Source: Talpa occidentalis
Taxonomy: Eukaryota > Chordata > Mammalia > Eulipotyphla > Talpidae
Length of the DNA: 64,000 nt
Direction: 5' to 3'
Assembly: GCF_014898055.3 (NCBI RefSeq)
Contig: NW_023603184.1
Coordinates: forward strand, 117,294,615-117,358,614
Under the pieces are notes generated by a model, which saw only the letters and a list, made by a program, of their open reading frames with translations, was not told the DNA's origin and did not search any database. This document shows, in pieces, positions 34,305 to 47,145 of this stretch. Both the position numbers and the translations under genes were made by a program. Positions within the stretch are counted from its first letter, which is position 1; each line of letters opens with the position of its first letter.

Positions 34305-35500
34305 TAAGAATGAACAGAAATTGAGGAAGAAGAACTGAATAATATCAACACTTGAAACCATAAAATATATGGAAGAAAACACAGGCAAACACTCTATGAC
34401 ATACATTGCAGACACATCTTTAAAGGTTCATTCCCCAAAGCAAAGAAAGTGAAGGCAAAGATAAACAGCTGAGATTATATCAAACTAAAAATCTGTGCAG
34501 CAAAGCAGACACAAACCAAATCAAAGAGACACCCTACTGATTGGTAAAAAATATTTATATACTTCACACAACTGATAAAGGACTGATTTCAAAGATATAC
34601 AAAGAGCTCACACCACTCAACAAAAACAAAACAAACAATTTAGTCAAAAAATGGGTAGAAGAACTAAAAAGACACTTCTCCAAAGAGGAAATTCAAATGA
34701 CTAACAAGTATATGAAAAAAATGTTCAACATCACTTATAATCAGGGAAAAGCATATAAAAACCATAATGAGATACTACCTCACACTGGTGAGAATGGCAC
34801 ATATTAAAAAAAAAAAAAAAAAAAAACTGGCAACAACAAATGCTGGTGAGGATGTGGCGGGTAAAGGAACACTCTTAAACTGCTGGTGGGAATACAAACT
34901 GGTCCAACCACTGTGGAAAGCTGTGTGGGGGACCCTCAACTACTAAAAATGAAGCTACCATACAACCCAGCCATTCCACTTCCAGAAATCTACCCAAAGG
35001 TCACAAAAACATTAATTCAAAAGGAAAACTGCATTCCTATGCTTATTGCAGCACTATTTACAATAGTTAAGATATGGAAACAACCTAACCTTCCCCAAAA
35101 CAGATGACAGGATCAAGATGTGGTATATATACACAATGGAATACTATTCAGCAGTCAAAAAGATATGCTCATGCCATTTGCAGCAATATGGGTGAAGCTG
35201 GAGGGGATTATGCTCAGCAAAATAAGTCAGAAGGAAAGAGAAAAATATCAGCTGGTTTCATTTATAGAAGACATATAGGGGAACCAAACAAGGGATTAGA
35301 GTAAAAAAAAGACCAAAATAGCAGGTAAACTATAAATCAGAGACATTCTACAGGGAAAAGGGAGAGAGAGATATCAAAACATGGGAGGGAGGAGCACAAG
35401 AGACTGTGGTGATAGTTCACAGTGTCTAGGTGTTGGGGATTTTATGGGGATTACACCTGAAAGGAGAATGAATGATTATTTTAAAAAGTATATGAGTAAA
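34305..35500 (+). mobile_element. 5'-truncated L1, ORF2 end and 3'UTR
   Basis: The end of L1 ORF2 is readable in pieces. Frames at 34541-34807 and 34886-35107 carry ORF2-like segments such as [15 protein letters not shown] and LPYNPAIPL, and 35104-35304 continues in another frame. An A20 run (34807-34827), frameshifts and stops kill it. The 3'UTR follows (GGGAGGGAGGAGCACAAGAG) with an A-rich end near 35500. Confidence 0.85.
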
Positions 35501-35689
35501 AGAAAAAAGTATTTTTTTTGAGTGGTGTCAATAAAAAAGGCAGCACAAAATCAAGAATTTAGCAGGAGGAAGCTATCAGTGTAAAGTGATCTTAGGGTTT
35601 TTTGTTTACTTGCTTTTTTGGTTTGCCTCTGATTTGGTAATAAAAGAGCATGATTGCTTGAAAACTGACCATAGATGTGTGGTTTTCAC

Positions 35690-35835
35690 AGGGAGAGGGG
35701 GAGGAAGGACACAATGCAGTATGGGTAAGCTTCAGTGGTGGGAACACTATGGTGACTACACCTAAGAGGGGAAATCCTATACTTTCAAAACACTAGCAAG
35801 TATGTAAAACAATGGTTCTTCAACAAAAAGAAATA
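35690..35835 (+). mobile_element. L1 3' end fragment
   Basis: GGGAGAGGGGGAGGAAGGAC, then ACACTATGGTGACTACACCT, a CCTATACTTTCAAAACACTA block and an A-rich end. It parallels the 3'UTR of the 2455-4335 element closely enough to be the same family. Confidence 0.7.
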
Positions 35836-36167
35836 AGGGCATGTTTGATACAAGTAGATATGAACTAATTGAAAGGAAAATTGTTGATTCAGAAATGAGA
35901 CACTAGATATGTCGTTATACAGATGAGTATGATCTACTCGAGAGGAATTAATGATGGAAGAGAAAGAAAATACAGGAAGAAAATATTTTGTGAGATAGAG
36001 AATGAGTTATAGAGCACAAATTGTGTTTGACCTGTGATAGCAGGAGGAATACTTTTCTGCTTAACAGGAGGGATGGCCAAGTTGGCAGTGGAGGTGGGCA
36101 CTAATGTTTAATTCCTATTTTTTACTAAGAATCAAAAAAATTATAGACACATTAGTACTTTAAACTA

Positions 36168-36442
36168 GTTTTTTAAAAAGATTTATTTATTCATGCATAC
36201 AAGAACCAGAGTAAAGGCCAGATTCACAGGAGGGTGAGAGGATTTGCCAGGGACAGAGTGGGGAACAGAACAAGCAGACTGACTGAAATAACATTGCTGA
36301 GGGGAGCAGTGGGTGAGCCAGGAGAGGTCTGCCGTGCCATGGGGGATTCTCACCGGCCGGCTGGGATTGAACCCGCGCTATAGAGGCTGCGGACAGCTTC
36401 ACAGCGCTGCGCTCAACTGCTTGCGCCACCAGGGGAGGCCCT
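36168..36442 (-). mobile_element. tRNA-derived SINE, antisense, 13-bp perfect TSD
   Basis: Antisense copy, CpG-bearing (CACCGGCCGGCTGGGATTGA). GTACTTTAAACTA flanks it identically at 36155-36167 and 36443-36455. Confidence 0.93.
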
Positions 36443-36589
36443 GTACTTTAAACTATTTGAGATTAATATAGATATAAAAATGATAAAGAAAATAAGGTAG
36501 ATATAATGGTGCTGAACCATGTACATGCTTTCTAAAATTAGAAACATAAGAGATTATATAATGATAGTTTATTTATATTGTCCTAATTG

Positions 36590-36815
36590 GATGAATGTGG
36601 AGAAATTAAATGATCTTTAAAAACTTGGGGATGGGAAGATTGGAGAGGAGAGTGGTTGGGCATAGCAGACTGTGGTCAAAGACTATGGATGCTATGGTGC
36701 TTGGTGTGATGGGCTAACATACACTTGAAGAAGTGGGATCCTCTGTTTCTGAAATCATACATAGTTTTGTAAACCAAATGTTACCTTAATTAAAAAAATT
36801 TTAAAAATCTCTAAC
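36590..36815 (+). mobile_element. L1 3' end fragment
   Basis: The G-rich GGGGATGGGAAGATTGGAGA, the ATGGTGCTTGGTGTGATGGG block, then TTACCTTAATTAAAAAAATT and an A-rich tail fit an L1 3'UTR end. Confidence 0.6.
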
Positions 36816-37129
36816 TTTTCCATGTATAAATCAATATAATAACAATGTCTACTAAGAAAGTTTGATGTTAAATAAGATAAAACATATAAAATACTATTAA
36901 TAGTATTATAAGTAATTAGTTCTTGATTACTGTAACTGTCTGTATTGAATGGATAACAAAAAAATTAAAAATATATATCAAAACACTATAAAATTAAAAG
37001 GCAAAAGATAAATTGGTAAAATATTCCAGTGATTGTGAAAAATCAGTGTCTTTCACATATAAACACCAAGAAATATAAACAAAAATTGCAAAACTAGATA
37101 GATAATAAACATAAAAAATTAACCTTGGT

Positions 37130-37510
37130 TTTGAAAAAAAATTCTACTTATAGAACAGAATCGTGTTTACCAGAGTTTGGAGGTATGGGGGATATGGGAC
37201 GATGTTCATCAACAGGCACAAACCTTGGATTATAAATTGAATAATTTCTGTGGCTCTCACATCTAGGATGGTGATTACAGTTAATCATTATATTGTATAC
37301 TCAAACTTGCTAAAAGAGTAGATCTTACATGTCTCACCACATACACACAAAATTGGAAATTATGTGAGGTGATGGACATGTTAATTACCTTGATGGTGGT
37401 AATCATTTCATAATACATATGAATATCAAGCCATTACATTGTATACCTTAAATATATACATTTTGTCAGTTTTATCTTATATAAGTTAAAAATCAAAAAC
37501 AAAAAAATTA
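37130..37510 (+). mobile_element. Older L1 3'UTR (L1MA/L1MB-like)
   Basis: The classical phrases occur in order: TATAGAACAGAATCGTG, TTTACCAGAGTTTGGAGG, GATGGTGATTACAGTTAAT, AAGAGTAGATCTTACATG, TATGTGAGGTGATGGACATG, CATTGTATACCTTAAA and a terminal A-rich end. This is the end of an L1M-type element as I know it. Confidence 0.75.
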
Positions 37511-38638
37511 ACAGTAAAATTAAGAAAACATTAATATAATTTTTTTGCCAGTCAAATTGGTAAAAGTTAAAGTGTAATAAAATGGCATGTTAACAGCATG
37601 TGCAAATAAACAACTCAATATCAAAACCAAATAAAACTACTTGTATTTCTCACTAATACTAGATTAAGGAGGTTTATGTTGATAGTTATTATTCAATTTG
37701 TAGATATGGTCTTCCAACTGACACTGGTTTGCCATCACAGCAGAAGTTCCACCTGTCTTATCAATGCCTGGCACGATACTATTTCATAGGAAATAGTAAA
37801 TAACAAACAACTTTTGAGTCTAAATGTTAATATAAATTACATATGTAACATTTATCAAATAAAAATAAAATCATTTCCTAAGATTGTTTTTTGTAAAATA
37901 AGAAAATGATCTAAGGCTATAATACTGTGCGTCCTTCTACAATGATTTGGGACTTGAATGCTTTCTTGGTATAAGTGTAGATGAAAAATTTGCTGACTAA
38001 GCTGATGCTAATCATGGAGAAAGAAAAATAATACAAGAGAGTTATGGAATATCAATACATTTTATTACAAAGTAAAATTGAGGTTTTTTTTTTTTTTTAC
38101 CTGTAGCACAGTATTGATAAGGAATTATGACCACTCTAATTGCATAACTAAAAAAAAATCTCTTTTACACATGCAACATGACTGCAAACTATTTTCTGTA
38201 TATGGAAAAACCCTTATTTATCTAAGCCTTGTATTATCAGCATACACATATCTTGCTGTTGGTTTTTTTAAGATTTATATCTTATGGTATAAAAGCATAA
38301 AAAACTATTCAGTTAAAACTGTTGCAAAATAAATTTGCTGGCAGCATATATTCTATTGATTGAGTATTTTGAATTCATGGATCAGATTTCCCACTAGTAT
38401 TTATTCAAATCACAAAGTCAAAAACACTTGCAAATTCCCAACATATAATTTGTTTTGGACTTTTCTCTACATGTTTTTATAAGTGATTTGAGAACATGTG
38501 AGGGGTTGTTTTTCATTGGAATTCAGACAATAAAAACTCAGTCACTAAATCAGTTACCTCCTGAAAAATATTATTTAGGAAAAATTAAATTGCATGATAT
38601 CATGGTTTTATATTACATTTAACAAATATATTCCTTTA
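37511..38638. other. Unassigned AT-rich sequence
   Basis: No gene or repeat is recognised. A T14 run near 38082 opens a chance frame (38078-38332). Confidence 0.45.
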
Positions 38639-38649
38639 CTGAATTTTTT

Positions 38650-38921
38650 AATTTATTTTTTTAAGATTTATTTATTTATGCATACAAGAACTGGGGTACA
38701 GGAAAAAGGTGCAGAGAAGGGTGAAAGGATTCACCAGAGACAGAGTGGGGAACAGAACAGGCAGATTGACTGAAATACACTGCTGAGGGGAACAGGAAGC
38801 AAGTCAGGAGAGGTCTGCTGCACCATGTGTGTTTCTCCCTGGCTGGGGATCGAACTGGTGCTGCAGACTGCAGACAGCTTCATAGGTTGCATCTTAACTC
38901 CTTGCACCACCAGGGAGGCCC
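38650..38921 (-). mobile_element. tRNA-derived SINE, antisense
   Basis: Antisense copy of the older subfamily (TTAACTCCTTGCACCACCAG), with TSD CTGAATTTTT at its two sides (about 38639 and 38922). Confidence 0.9.
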
Positions 38922-39284
38922 CTGAATTTTTAAATTTAAATAAGTAATATCGTTTATTTTGCTTGTTCTCGGTAGCATATTTTTTGGTTCCCAGATAATG
39001 TTTTATGACCATATGTTGACTCATTTTGAATAATGCCTGGCAATTGAAGTGATAATAGCTACTTTTTTCATAATTCCTGAGAGAGCTTAAAAAGTGAAAA
39101 ATTCAATCTTTTCAGATATGTTGGCATTTAATTAAAAACCACACAAACTATGGAGGTGAGTTTTTTATTATTTATTTTATTGCTTTGGCATTATTTAGAC
39201 AAGGCCATTATTAAACTCCATTTTCCTCAAAAATGAGAGCAACAAAAAACTATGCTTTTATATGAAGGGAATGTAATATGAAGT

Positions 39285-39470
39285 CCTGGACTTGCAATAA
39301 GAGGAACTGAAGTTCAAGTTCAGACTGTCACTTTTTATTTGGGATGCCTTAGCTCACTCCATCTCTCCAACTCTCAGCTTTCTTAACTGCAAAATGCGGT
39401 GGTTATACCAAGCCTGTGTCACAGGGTGGTGGAAATACCAGATTGAATGAAATAATGCATCTGTGCTAAC
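39285..39470 (+). mobile_element. MIR element, sense
   Basis: AAGTCCTGGACTTGC, then CTCTCAGCTTTCTTAACTGC, a AAATGCGG block and GGTGGTGGAAATACCAGATT follow the core of MIR (GTTTCCTCATCTGTAAAATGG region). Confidence 0.65.
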
Positions 39471-39474
39471 CTTA

Positions 39475-39995
39475 ATTTGGTACCTAATGAGCCAGGTATT
39501 GTGATAAGTAACTTTTTCTCATACACAGTAGTTTTTAGTTTTCTCAATAACCTATGAGGTATGCATTACTCTTCCCTCATTTCAATTATGAAAACAATTC
39601 AGCCTAACAGGACTTAAGAAACATTTATCCAGGGCTTCCTTGGTGGTGCAAGGGGTTAAACACTGCACTATGAAGCAATCTGCAGCCTCTGCAGCATGAG
39701 TTCAATCCCTGGTGGCCAGGGAGCAACCCACATGGCACAGCAGACTTCTTCAGTGGACTTCTTGGAGGAGTCACGCCCGCGGCTCCCCCAAGCAGTGTAT
39801 TTCAGCCAGTCAGCCTGTTCTGTTCCCCATTCTGTCTCTGGTGAATCCTCTCATTCCCCACCCCATCTCTGACCTGAACCCCAGCTCTTGTATGCATAAA
39901 TAAATAAATCTTAAAAAAAAAAAGAAATGATTATCCAGGTCATCTGATAATAGTGGGGCCAAGATTCCTACTGCCTGGGTTTGCACATCAAACTT
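39475..39995 (-). mobile_element. MIR element, antisense, split by a SINE
   Basis: GAGCCAGGTATTGTGATAAG, then CAATAACCTATGAGGTATGC and TTCAATTATGAAAACAATTC are the antisense MIR. After the SINE at 39632-39920 it resumes with CAGGTCATCTGATAATAGTG and CTACTGCCTGGGTTTG. Together with the preceding sense MIR it makes a head-to-tail-inverted pair of ancient SINEs. Confidence 0.65.
39632..39920 (+). mobile_element. tRNA-derived SINE inside a MIR
   Basis: Older subfamily head GTGCAAGGGGTTAAACACTG, tail GCATAAATAAATAAATCTT. It is flanked by AAGAAACATTTATCCAGG (about 39615) and an AAGAAATGATTATCCAGG repeat (39923-39939), an 18-bp TSD with few mismatches. The middle (39752-39785) has picked up an unusual CAGTGGACTTCTTGGAGGAG segment not in the other copies. 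Confidence 0.88.
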
Positions 39996-39999
39996 CCCA

Positions 40000-42900
40000 A
40001 CTGCAACAGTTGTAAAGTGCAAAAACACTAACTGAGGAGTCAAGTGAATTTGTTTTTTTCTTTGTCTTGAACAAAACGCTCTTTAGCCTTGATTTTTACC
40101 AGTGACAAGCAAGAGAGCTATTAATAGCAACCTTTTCTAAATTCAATTAATGCCCTAGATTTAAGGGAAGAGATAGAAAGTATCATATTTTTCATGAATA
40201 AATTTTTAGGAAGTAACTTGGTTTGGTCATATCTTAGAAGTAGGATGGCCAACTGTCCCAGTTGGTTGTCCAGGGAGATCTGGGATTATGAATTCTGAAT
40301 AGGGCATGTACTAGGCAAATTAGGATGAGTTCATCACTCTGTGCATAAGCTTAGAATATACCTTCTTTAACTGAGTAAGTCCAGACTTTGTTTCTACTAT
40401 ACCAGATATCCCTTAATTCTCTTTTCAGTTGATCTGAGAGGCTGTGGTCTGTGTTTGCTGTACTCTGTCAAATGGGAATTTTCACTGGAATTCTAACCTT
40501 CACACATTATTTAACAGAGAACTAAAGTGAAATAAACAAGCAAAAAAAAAAAAAAAAAAAAAAACCCAAAACTCAGGTCCTGTTGAACCCCGTGTCATCC
40601 ATTTTACTTTTTTGACAACAAGCAAAAAAAAATTAATTTGAGATAGAATAAACAAGAAAAAAATCCTTTATTATAATGACATGGGGTATCTCAAAACAGG
40701 GACAAGAGGACTTTACTTTTGTTTCTTGCTTGCTACTCTTTTTACATCTCCTCCGACCTCCCTTGTAAGTCTCAAATTCATAAGGTGTAATTGTTTTTTT
40801 GTTATATTACAAGTTAGATGACAGGGCCTTAAAATATAAATTGCCTTTTTGGGTCCCTATATCAGATTCCTCTAAAAGACACGGTACCTGTCATTTTAGA
40901 TCTTTGGCTCAGGCAATGCACTGATATCAGGGTGCAGGGCCATGCTGAAGGAACAAGATTGCCAAGGTTCACCCCTGGAACCAACAGATGTTCCCAGGCA
41001 GGTGCAGCTCCAGGAAAAAGAATGGTTAGGTAGACAGAACCTATAGCATCATATATTCTGTTTTCTTTAGCCTACTGTGGCAGAAATTAAAATGAAACTG
41101 TAGGTTTGTGTCTGATGATAACCAATAACATCTCTGGGTTTCTCTTGCCTTCAACTTGAAGTCATTTGTTTTTTAATTGAAAATCAGGTGCTGAGGTATG
41201 TCACACAGAGCCACAAAGGATCCAACACTATTATTTATAGTAATTCTGGGGGAATAAGACCCCACTTCCTTCTCTATGAAGTTACTTCAAAATAGAATAA
41301 TTAATCTTACACTGTTATGCCATAATACCTTAAAATCATGTAATTGGAATCAGCTTTTCAGAGGATGTATATATGCTATTCTTAAAATTCCTTTTGTTTT
41401 CTTTTTCTTTCATTATCTCATTATATTCTTTCCTTTCTCTGAGTTTGTTTGGATTTGGCTTTTGTATCTTTATATTTAGTATCTTTATTTGAGTATAATT
41501 TAATTCTAGTATGGTTGTTAGTGAGAAAATAAATTACTTGAAAGGAGGACCAGTATCTCTATACTTTTTAACATCTCCTTTTTTGCTTGATTTTTCTTTT
41601 CTTTTCTTCCTAGTCTCCTTTCTTGAAATTTTCCTTCACCATTTATGGAACAATAAATAAGTGTATGGAATTATATACCTTTCAGTAGTAAGGGTGTTGA
41701 GAAAGACACAAAGTATAAGTGAGAACAGATATTTGCTAAGTGGTTACTATATATCTGTCAATTTTGTAATTGTCTTATATTCATTGTCTCCTTTAATTCT
41801 CCTAGATACTTAAAATGTAGGTGTTATTAGTCCCTTCATTTTACAAGTGAGGAAGCTGGAAAACAGTTTAGAAACCTGCCAACATCAAGTATTAAAAACT
41901 TACAAAACTTGGCATATTGTTAACCACCACATAACATGGAATTTCTATATTAATTTGGCATTTCTGTATTTTAGGAAATTATAGATTCAAAACAACTATT
42001 TGAAAATTTAGAATGAGTACTCCAGTAATTTTATTCTCTACTCTACTCCCACATCCCATATTGCCTTGTGGTTTATTTGAGCTGCAGGTATAGCTGGATT
42101 CTAGAAAATATTTTTTGATGGAGTAATATTTTACAAAAAGGAATATATAACAATTAAATTATATGAACCTGGAATTTACTTTCTTTGATTTGGTCCTTTA
42201 TTATAGAAGACTGAAATCCTGTAATTAGAAATCTTGTACAGTTTGATTCTTGTTGACAAACTGTTTCATTGCCAAAAATCTGATTAATTCCCTACACAGA
42301 GATAAAATCAAAATTACTCATTTCCTGTACAAAGTTTATAAATACAGGAATTAGTGTTCACCTAACTGGTCACAGAATGTGAAAAACAAGTTACATTCCC
42401 TCATGAGGTCAGGGAACATACATTCCCAGAGAGAAGAATCAATGATTAATTGAGTGATATATTTTAATACAAAAATATTTACATTAAGCATAATTAAGCT
42501 TCAAACCGTATTTTCTAGCACATATATAAATACAGATGTCATATTAGACTTGGAACATTCAGATGTGAAATTTACTAAGAGAATAGCAATTAAATCTAAA
42601 TTGGAGAATTTTTATTTTAGTAAGATTTTATTTCTTTGCATAAAAAATGTCTTTTATTCTGTAGTACTATCTTCAGTGAAATTTCTACTTTATCAAAATA
42701 ATTTGTTAAATTTTAACATCAGTTACTTACATCCATGGTATTTCAGAGACAGAAAGGGTTGTGGCAAACTCAACTGTGCTCATGTTAAGCCTTGCTAATT
42801 TCTTTTAATAAAAACAAACCAAACAGCAGAAGACCAGTTGGGCCACTAAAAATAAGGACACATAAACAATACAGTATGAGAATAGAGAATAAAATTGTTC

Positions 42901-45809
42901 AAAGCATAATGTTCTACCAAAGGTTTTGTATAAATAACTAAAATATATTAAAAATATAGTGGGTTTTTTGGTAATTATGATTAGAGCTTTTTTATGCTTT
43001 AACTTAAATGATAATGAAGAAACAAGCATTTGGCTAAGAAACACAGACATTAATAACCCCACTTAATTCTTCAGTAAAACTGAAATCCTAATCCTCACAG
43101 AAGGCAGGAAAATGTGACAAAAATATGCAGTTTTCACAACAAAGAGAGCCAGCAGTACTCACTCAGAACAGTGGTGTGTTCACTGGAATGAGTCCAGAAT
43201 CGTGGAATATTCAAGTGGTTCCAGTCAAAGTTCCTGTAGATAGCAGGGCAAACCAACAGCAAAGTTAGATACAGAGTGAATATGTGGCACCACAGAGATC
43301 CAGAATCTCTCAAAACTTGTTGGCAGGAGAAAATCTAGGGATGGAAGATTGAAGAGAGAAAGTTGAGAAAATTGAGTAAGTTGAAACCCAAGATCAAAAG
43401 ATGTGTTCAAGGTCATGTAACTCATATAGAAGTTGCTCTTTTCTTCCAATTCTGAGTGTGCTTTCTACTTGATCATGTGGCTTGCATATTTCATGTGCTC
43501 CTATTAGCAAGTGAGAAGACTTCTACACTCTTCACAACTTCTTAAGTTCCTTTGTCAGTAAGTTATTTTATGTTTCCAGGCAAAAGAGACTACACATTAT
43601 TCTTTGAAGCTCTCAAGATCTGCAAGTTAATTAGTTGAACCATTACTCCTTTTAAGCAAAACAGAATGCTTGTTATTCTAGTTATTACACATATAAGATG
43701 GTTTCTTTATTTAAAAATTTAGTTTTTTTACAATTTATTGTATTCTAGAATTGCCCTAACCAGTTATAGAGTAGCACAGAGATAATAATAATAATAATTT
43801 TTCTTGATGCTTAATGTCTATAGGGAAGATTATTAAGATATTGAATTCTTCATACATAAACTCCTTGATTATTTTATTAGAATATACTCAATAGTATAAT
43901 TTTCCAGCACTAAATTAAGTTGGGTACAGGTAATGTGCAAATGAGACTTCTGAGATCTTGTATGATATACCATTCTGAGGCAACTCTAACTTTAAAACTT
44001 GCGAATCAATTTTATAACAAAAAATCTATTCAAGAAATATAAGCACAGGAGATATTTTCATTTTCTAATGTGCTAGTTTTTGTACAAGGTTGTGTGCTAA
44101 CCACATTTTATGCATTACTCCACAGCATTATAAATTCTATTATATTTTATTCCTCATTTCCAGGTGTAGTGATCAAGATGCAGAGTTTATGCTACACATT
44201 TATAGTATGTGAAAGAACCAATATTGGCACACATGTCTATCTGAATCCAATGTATTTCCACTTACTCACTATGCTACCGTAAATATAAATTACTCATGTT
44301 GTCCCATTCCTAGGACACATAATGTATTGCATTGTTCCCACATTCTTAGTTACACTAATCTATAGAATTCAATTGACTAATATTCAGTCTGATGTTTTCT
44401 ATTACCAAAACAATTTCACACTTTAAGATCTTCACCATTGCCAATTCTTTTAATAAACCTGCTTGACTGTTTCTAAGTATAATTAATCTTGTCAATCTAT
44501 GAGATTCTATACAACTGATAAGAGTTTTGATGAGTATACATAATTTGTAAACTGCTTAATGGTAGAATTAGAATTCACTGGAAACCTTGAATCTCTGTGA
44601 CCTAAGTCAGTATGTGGAAAAGATAGGAATCCAATGTAAGTTAACTGTAGTTGAACAAAAGCCTGTATTACAATATATTTAATAGTCCTTTCCTTATTTG
44701 TCTTGCTTAGTGTGTTCTCTGAAAACAAAGTTTTGTACTAAAGTAAGATATGTTTCATTTTCATGAAAAAACAAATCTGTCTCTTGACTTCCTGGTAATA
44801 TCTTATTTTCATATGAAATGGTAAATAGACTTATTTGCATGAAAAATTCCTTATAAGAATGAGCCAAAGATGAACAATTAGATATTCAATATCATGTGTA
44901 ATCCTATGTATGTGTCATGTGATTGTGAATGAGTTACCTCTCAGAAATCAGGATATCTTTAGATATTTTGATCACCACCCATACACCCCAGGGAAAAATC
45001 TTTGTCCTACTGCCAATTTCTGATTTAGTGATGAGTGTGAAATGACAAGATGGCATTATAATATTGTTTGCTGTCAATTTCCTTATGGGACTTGATGGAT
45101 GTGTCAAACAGTAGAGTGTCAAACATGCTTTTAAGAAATACAACATTTGTTTCATGAAGTAAATGTTGACACGTTTTTTTATTTTGTTAGGGGAACTCCT
45201 GGGACACTTCAAAAGGTGAGATTCCTGTATATAGTGTGTTGAGTATTTAGTTTTCTAATCTTTTGTTCCAGTAAAGCTAAGAGAATATGACCACATTTTT
45301 TAATATCTTACCCAAAAGAATAGCAGTAATTATTAGAAGAGCAGTTTGGTAGTGATGAAAATATGCTTACTTTGGTGTTGTATTTGAAATTTAATATGTA
45401 ATATATATTTGAAGAAGTCAAATCTAATCATATGGCCAAGCTAACCAAACTTATTCATGGTTCTCAAAATTATCAAACTTATTCTTATGGAAAGAGGTAT
45501 GGCTCTATATTGATGCTATTAAACACTGAAAAATATTATACAAGCTAATTTACCAAATGTATCTCCATGAGGTAGCTAATATAGTAATGTGTTAAAGCAC
45601 TTTGGAAGTGGTTAATGGTACACCAAGGGGCTTCGTGTCAAGATAGAATATTTTTGAAAGCATTGTTGCACTCTCATGTATGTCAGTCCTGTCAGGAAGC
45701 TGATCTGTGTACTAAAGTAAGTAAAACTAACATTTAAAAAATAATTTAAAAATTGGAAATGTGAAGGTTATGTAATAGCTTAAACTTGTTAATGTATATG
45801 GTGTCTTTG
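40000..45809. other. Unassigned sequence with one MIR
   Basis: No gene is recognised in 5.8 kb. A MIR in antisense lies at 41730-41900, and an A-run of about 24 at 40541-40564. The open frames 42454-42798 (114 codons), 44070-44282 and 44934-45212 show no motif. The block at 43090-43340 is less AT-rich and unassigned. Confidence 0.5.
41730..41900 (-). mobile_element. MIR element, antisense
   Basis: AAGTGGTTACTATATATCTG, then CATTTTACAAGTGAGGAAGC and GAAACCTGCC follow the antisense MIR core. Confidence 0.65.
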
Positions 45810-45822
45810 AAAAGAGTTTAGA

Positions 45823-46100
45823 GGGCCTCCCTGGTGGCACAAGGGGTTAAGCACCACACTATGAAGCAATCCGCATCCTCTGCAGCATGAGTTCGATCCC
45901 CCGCCTGCCAGAGAACCAACCCACATGGCACAGCAGACCTCTCCTGTCTCACCCGCTGCTCCCCTCAGCAGTGTATTTCAGTCAGTCTGCCTGTTCTGTT
46001 CCCCACTCTGTCTCTGGTGAATACTCTCACCCCCTGTATCTCTGGCCTGTGCACCAGCTCTTGTATGCATAAATAAATAAATCTTAAAAAAAAAAGAAAA
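45823..46100 (+). mobile_element. tRNA-derived SINE
   Basis: Older subfamily (GCACAAGGGGTTAAGCACCA), GCATAAATAAATAAATCTT tail. TSD AAAAGAGTTTAGA (45810-45822) and AAAAGAGCTTAGA (46101-46113). Confidence 0.92.
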
Positions 46101-46113
46101 AAAAGAGCTTAGA

Positions 46114-46788
46114 AAAAAATAGTAAGTTTGTTTTCAAAATAAATGTTTATGACTAAGTTTGCATTTCAAAAATATTGAATGCTAATAGTTTGGGAGAAAG
46201 TAGAGTGACACATTTGTAGCATACAAACTATTAGGACGATACAGAGATACAATAAAAATAATATCAATGAAAAATGGTAGAAAGGGAGAAAAGAAGAAGC
46301 AATGAAAATATGAAAAACAGAAAATATGAAATGAGTACAACAATATCAACAATTTCAATAACTGCAAATTATGTAATTTACTAATCTTTTTAGAAGAAAA
46401 TATTCAAAGACAAATGTATATAGAATGAGTGAATTAATAGAAAATATCAGTGTGTGAAAAAAATCATAAATGTTTAAATATGATAAACTGCAAAACTTTT
46501 CATGAAAAATAATAGGAGATGGTTAATATGATAAATATTATTTTGCATATTCTTTATCACAACAATGCAGGAGTACATTTTCTTTGCTTCCATTTAAATA
46601 AAGCCCAGCACATGCACACTCTCTCACACACACACCCACTCCCCCCCCAACCCTCACACACACGCAACAGGAATTATTGCAAACATTGAATCAGACTACT
46701 CAGTCTCTGTAACTTCAGAATTAAGAGGGCATAAAGGATTCCAAATATGTCAATACAAATAATGTAAATGGATGAAATTTACAAATTA
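46114..46788. other. Unassigned AT-rich sequence with a CA-rich patch
   Basis: A CA/C-rich low-complexity patch lies at about 46609-46668. Nothing else is recognised. Confidence 0.5.
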
Positions 46789-46803
46789 AAAATAGAGATT
46801 GTC

Positions 46804-47130
46804 GGGGGCCTCCCCGGTGGCGCAGCGGTTGAGCGCTGGGTTGCGAAGCTGCCCGCAGCCTCTGCAGCGCCGGTTCAATCCCCGGCTGCTCCCCGGCCAC
46901 CGGAGGAGGGTCCCGCATGGCGCGCAGACCTCTCCTGCCGCCCGCTGCTCCCCTCAGCAGTGTACTTCAGTCCTTCTGCCTGCTCTGCTCCCCGCTCTGG
47001 CTCTGGTGAATTCTCTCACCCTCCCGCGCTTCTGACTGTACCCAGTGCATGTATAAACAAAACAAACAAACAAATAATAAATAAATAAAACATGCCTCTA
47101 TAAAAAAAAAAAAAAAATTTTAAAAAAAAA
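46804..47130 (+). mobile_element. Young CpG-rich SINE, 15-bp perfect TSD
   Basis: This copy has the intact-looking head GGCGCAGCGGTTGAGCGCTG, B box GGTTCAATCCCCGG and a different 3' end: ACAAAACAAACAAACAAA, then AACATGCCTCTAT and an A tail. AAAATAGAGATTGTC occurs at 46789-46803 and 47131-47145. Many CpGs survive, a sign of recent insertion. The copies at 48816 and 51378 share the ACATGCCTCTAT 3' extension, defining a subfamily. Confidence 0.93.
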
Positions 47131-47145
47131 AAAATAGAGATTGTC

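Noticed and set aside
34541..35304. Short frames that look like a conserved protein
   Set aside because: They are broken pieces of the L1 ORF2 C-terminus.
42454..42798. 114-codon plus-strand frame
   Set aside because: Lys/Asn/Ile-rich composition expected from AT-rich DNA, with no recognisable domain.
46804..46890. tRNA-like sequence with A and B boxes
   Set aside because: It is the head of a SINE, with a poly(A) tail and TSD, not a tRNA gene. No cloverleaf tRNA with intact ends was found.
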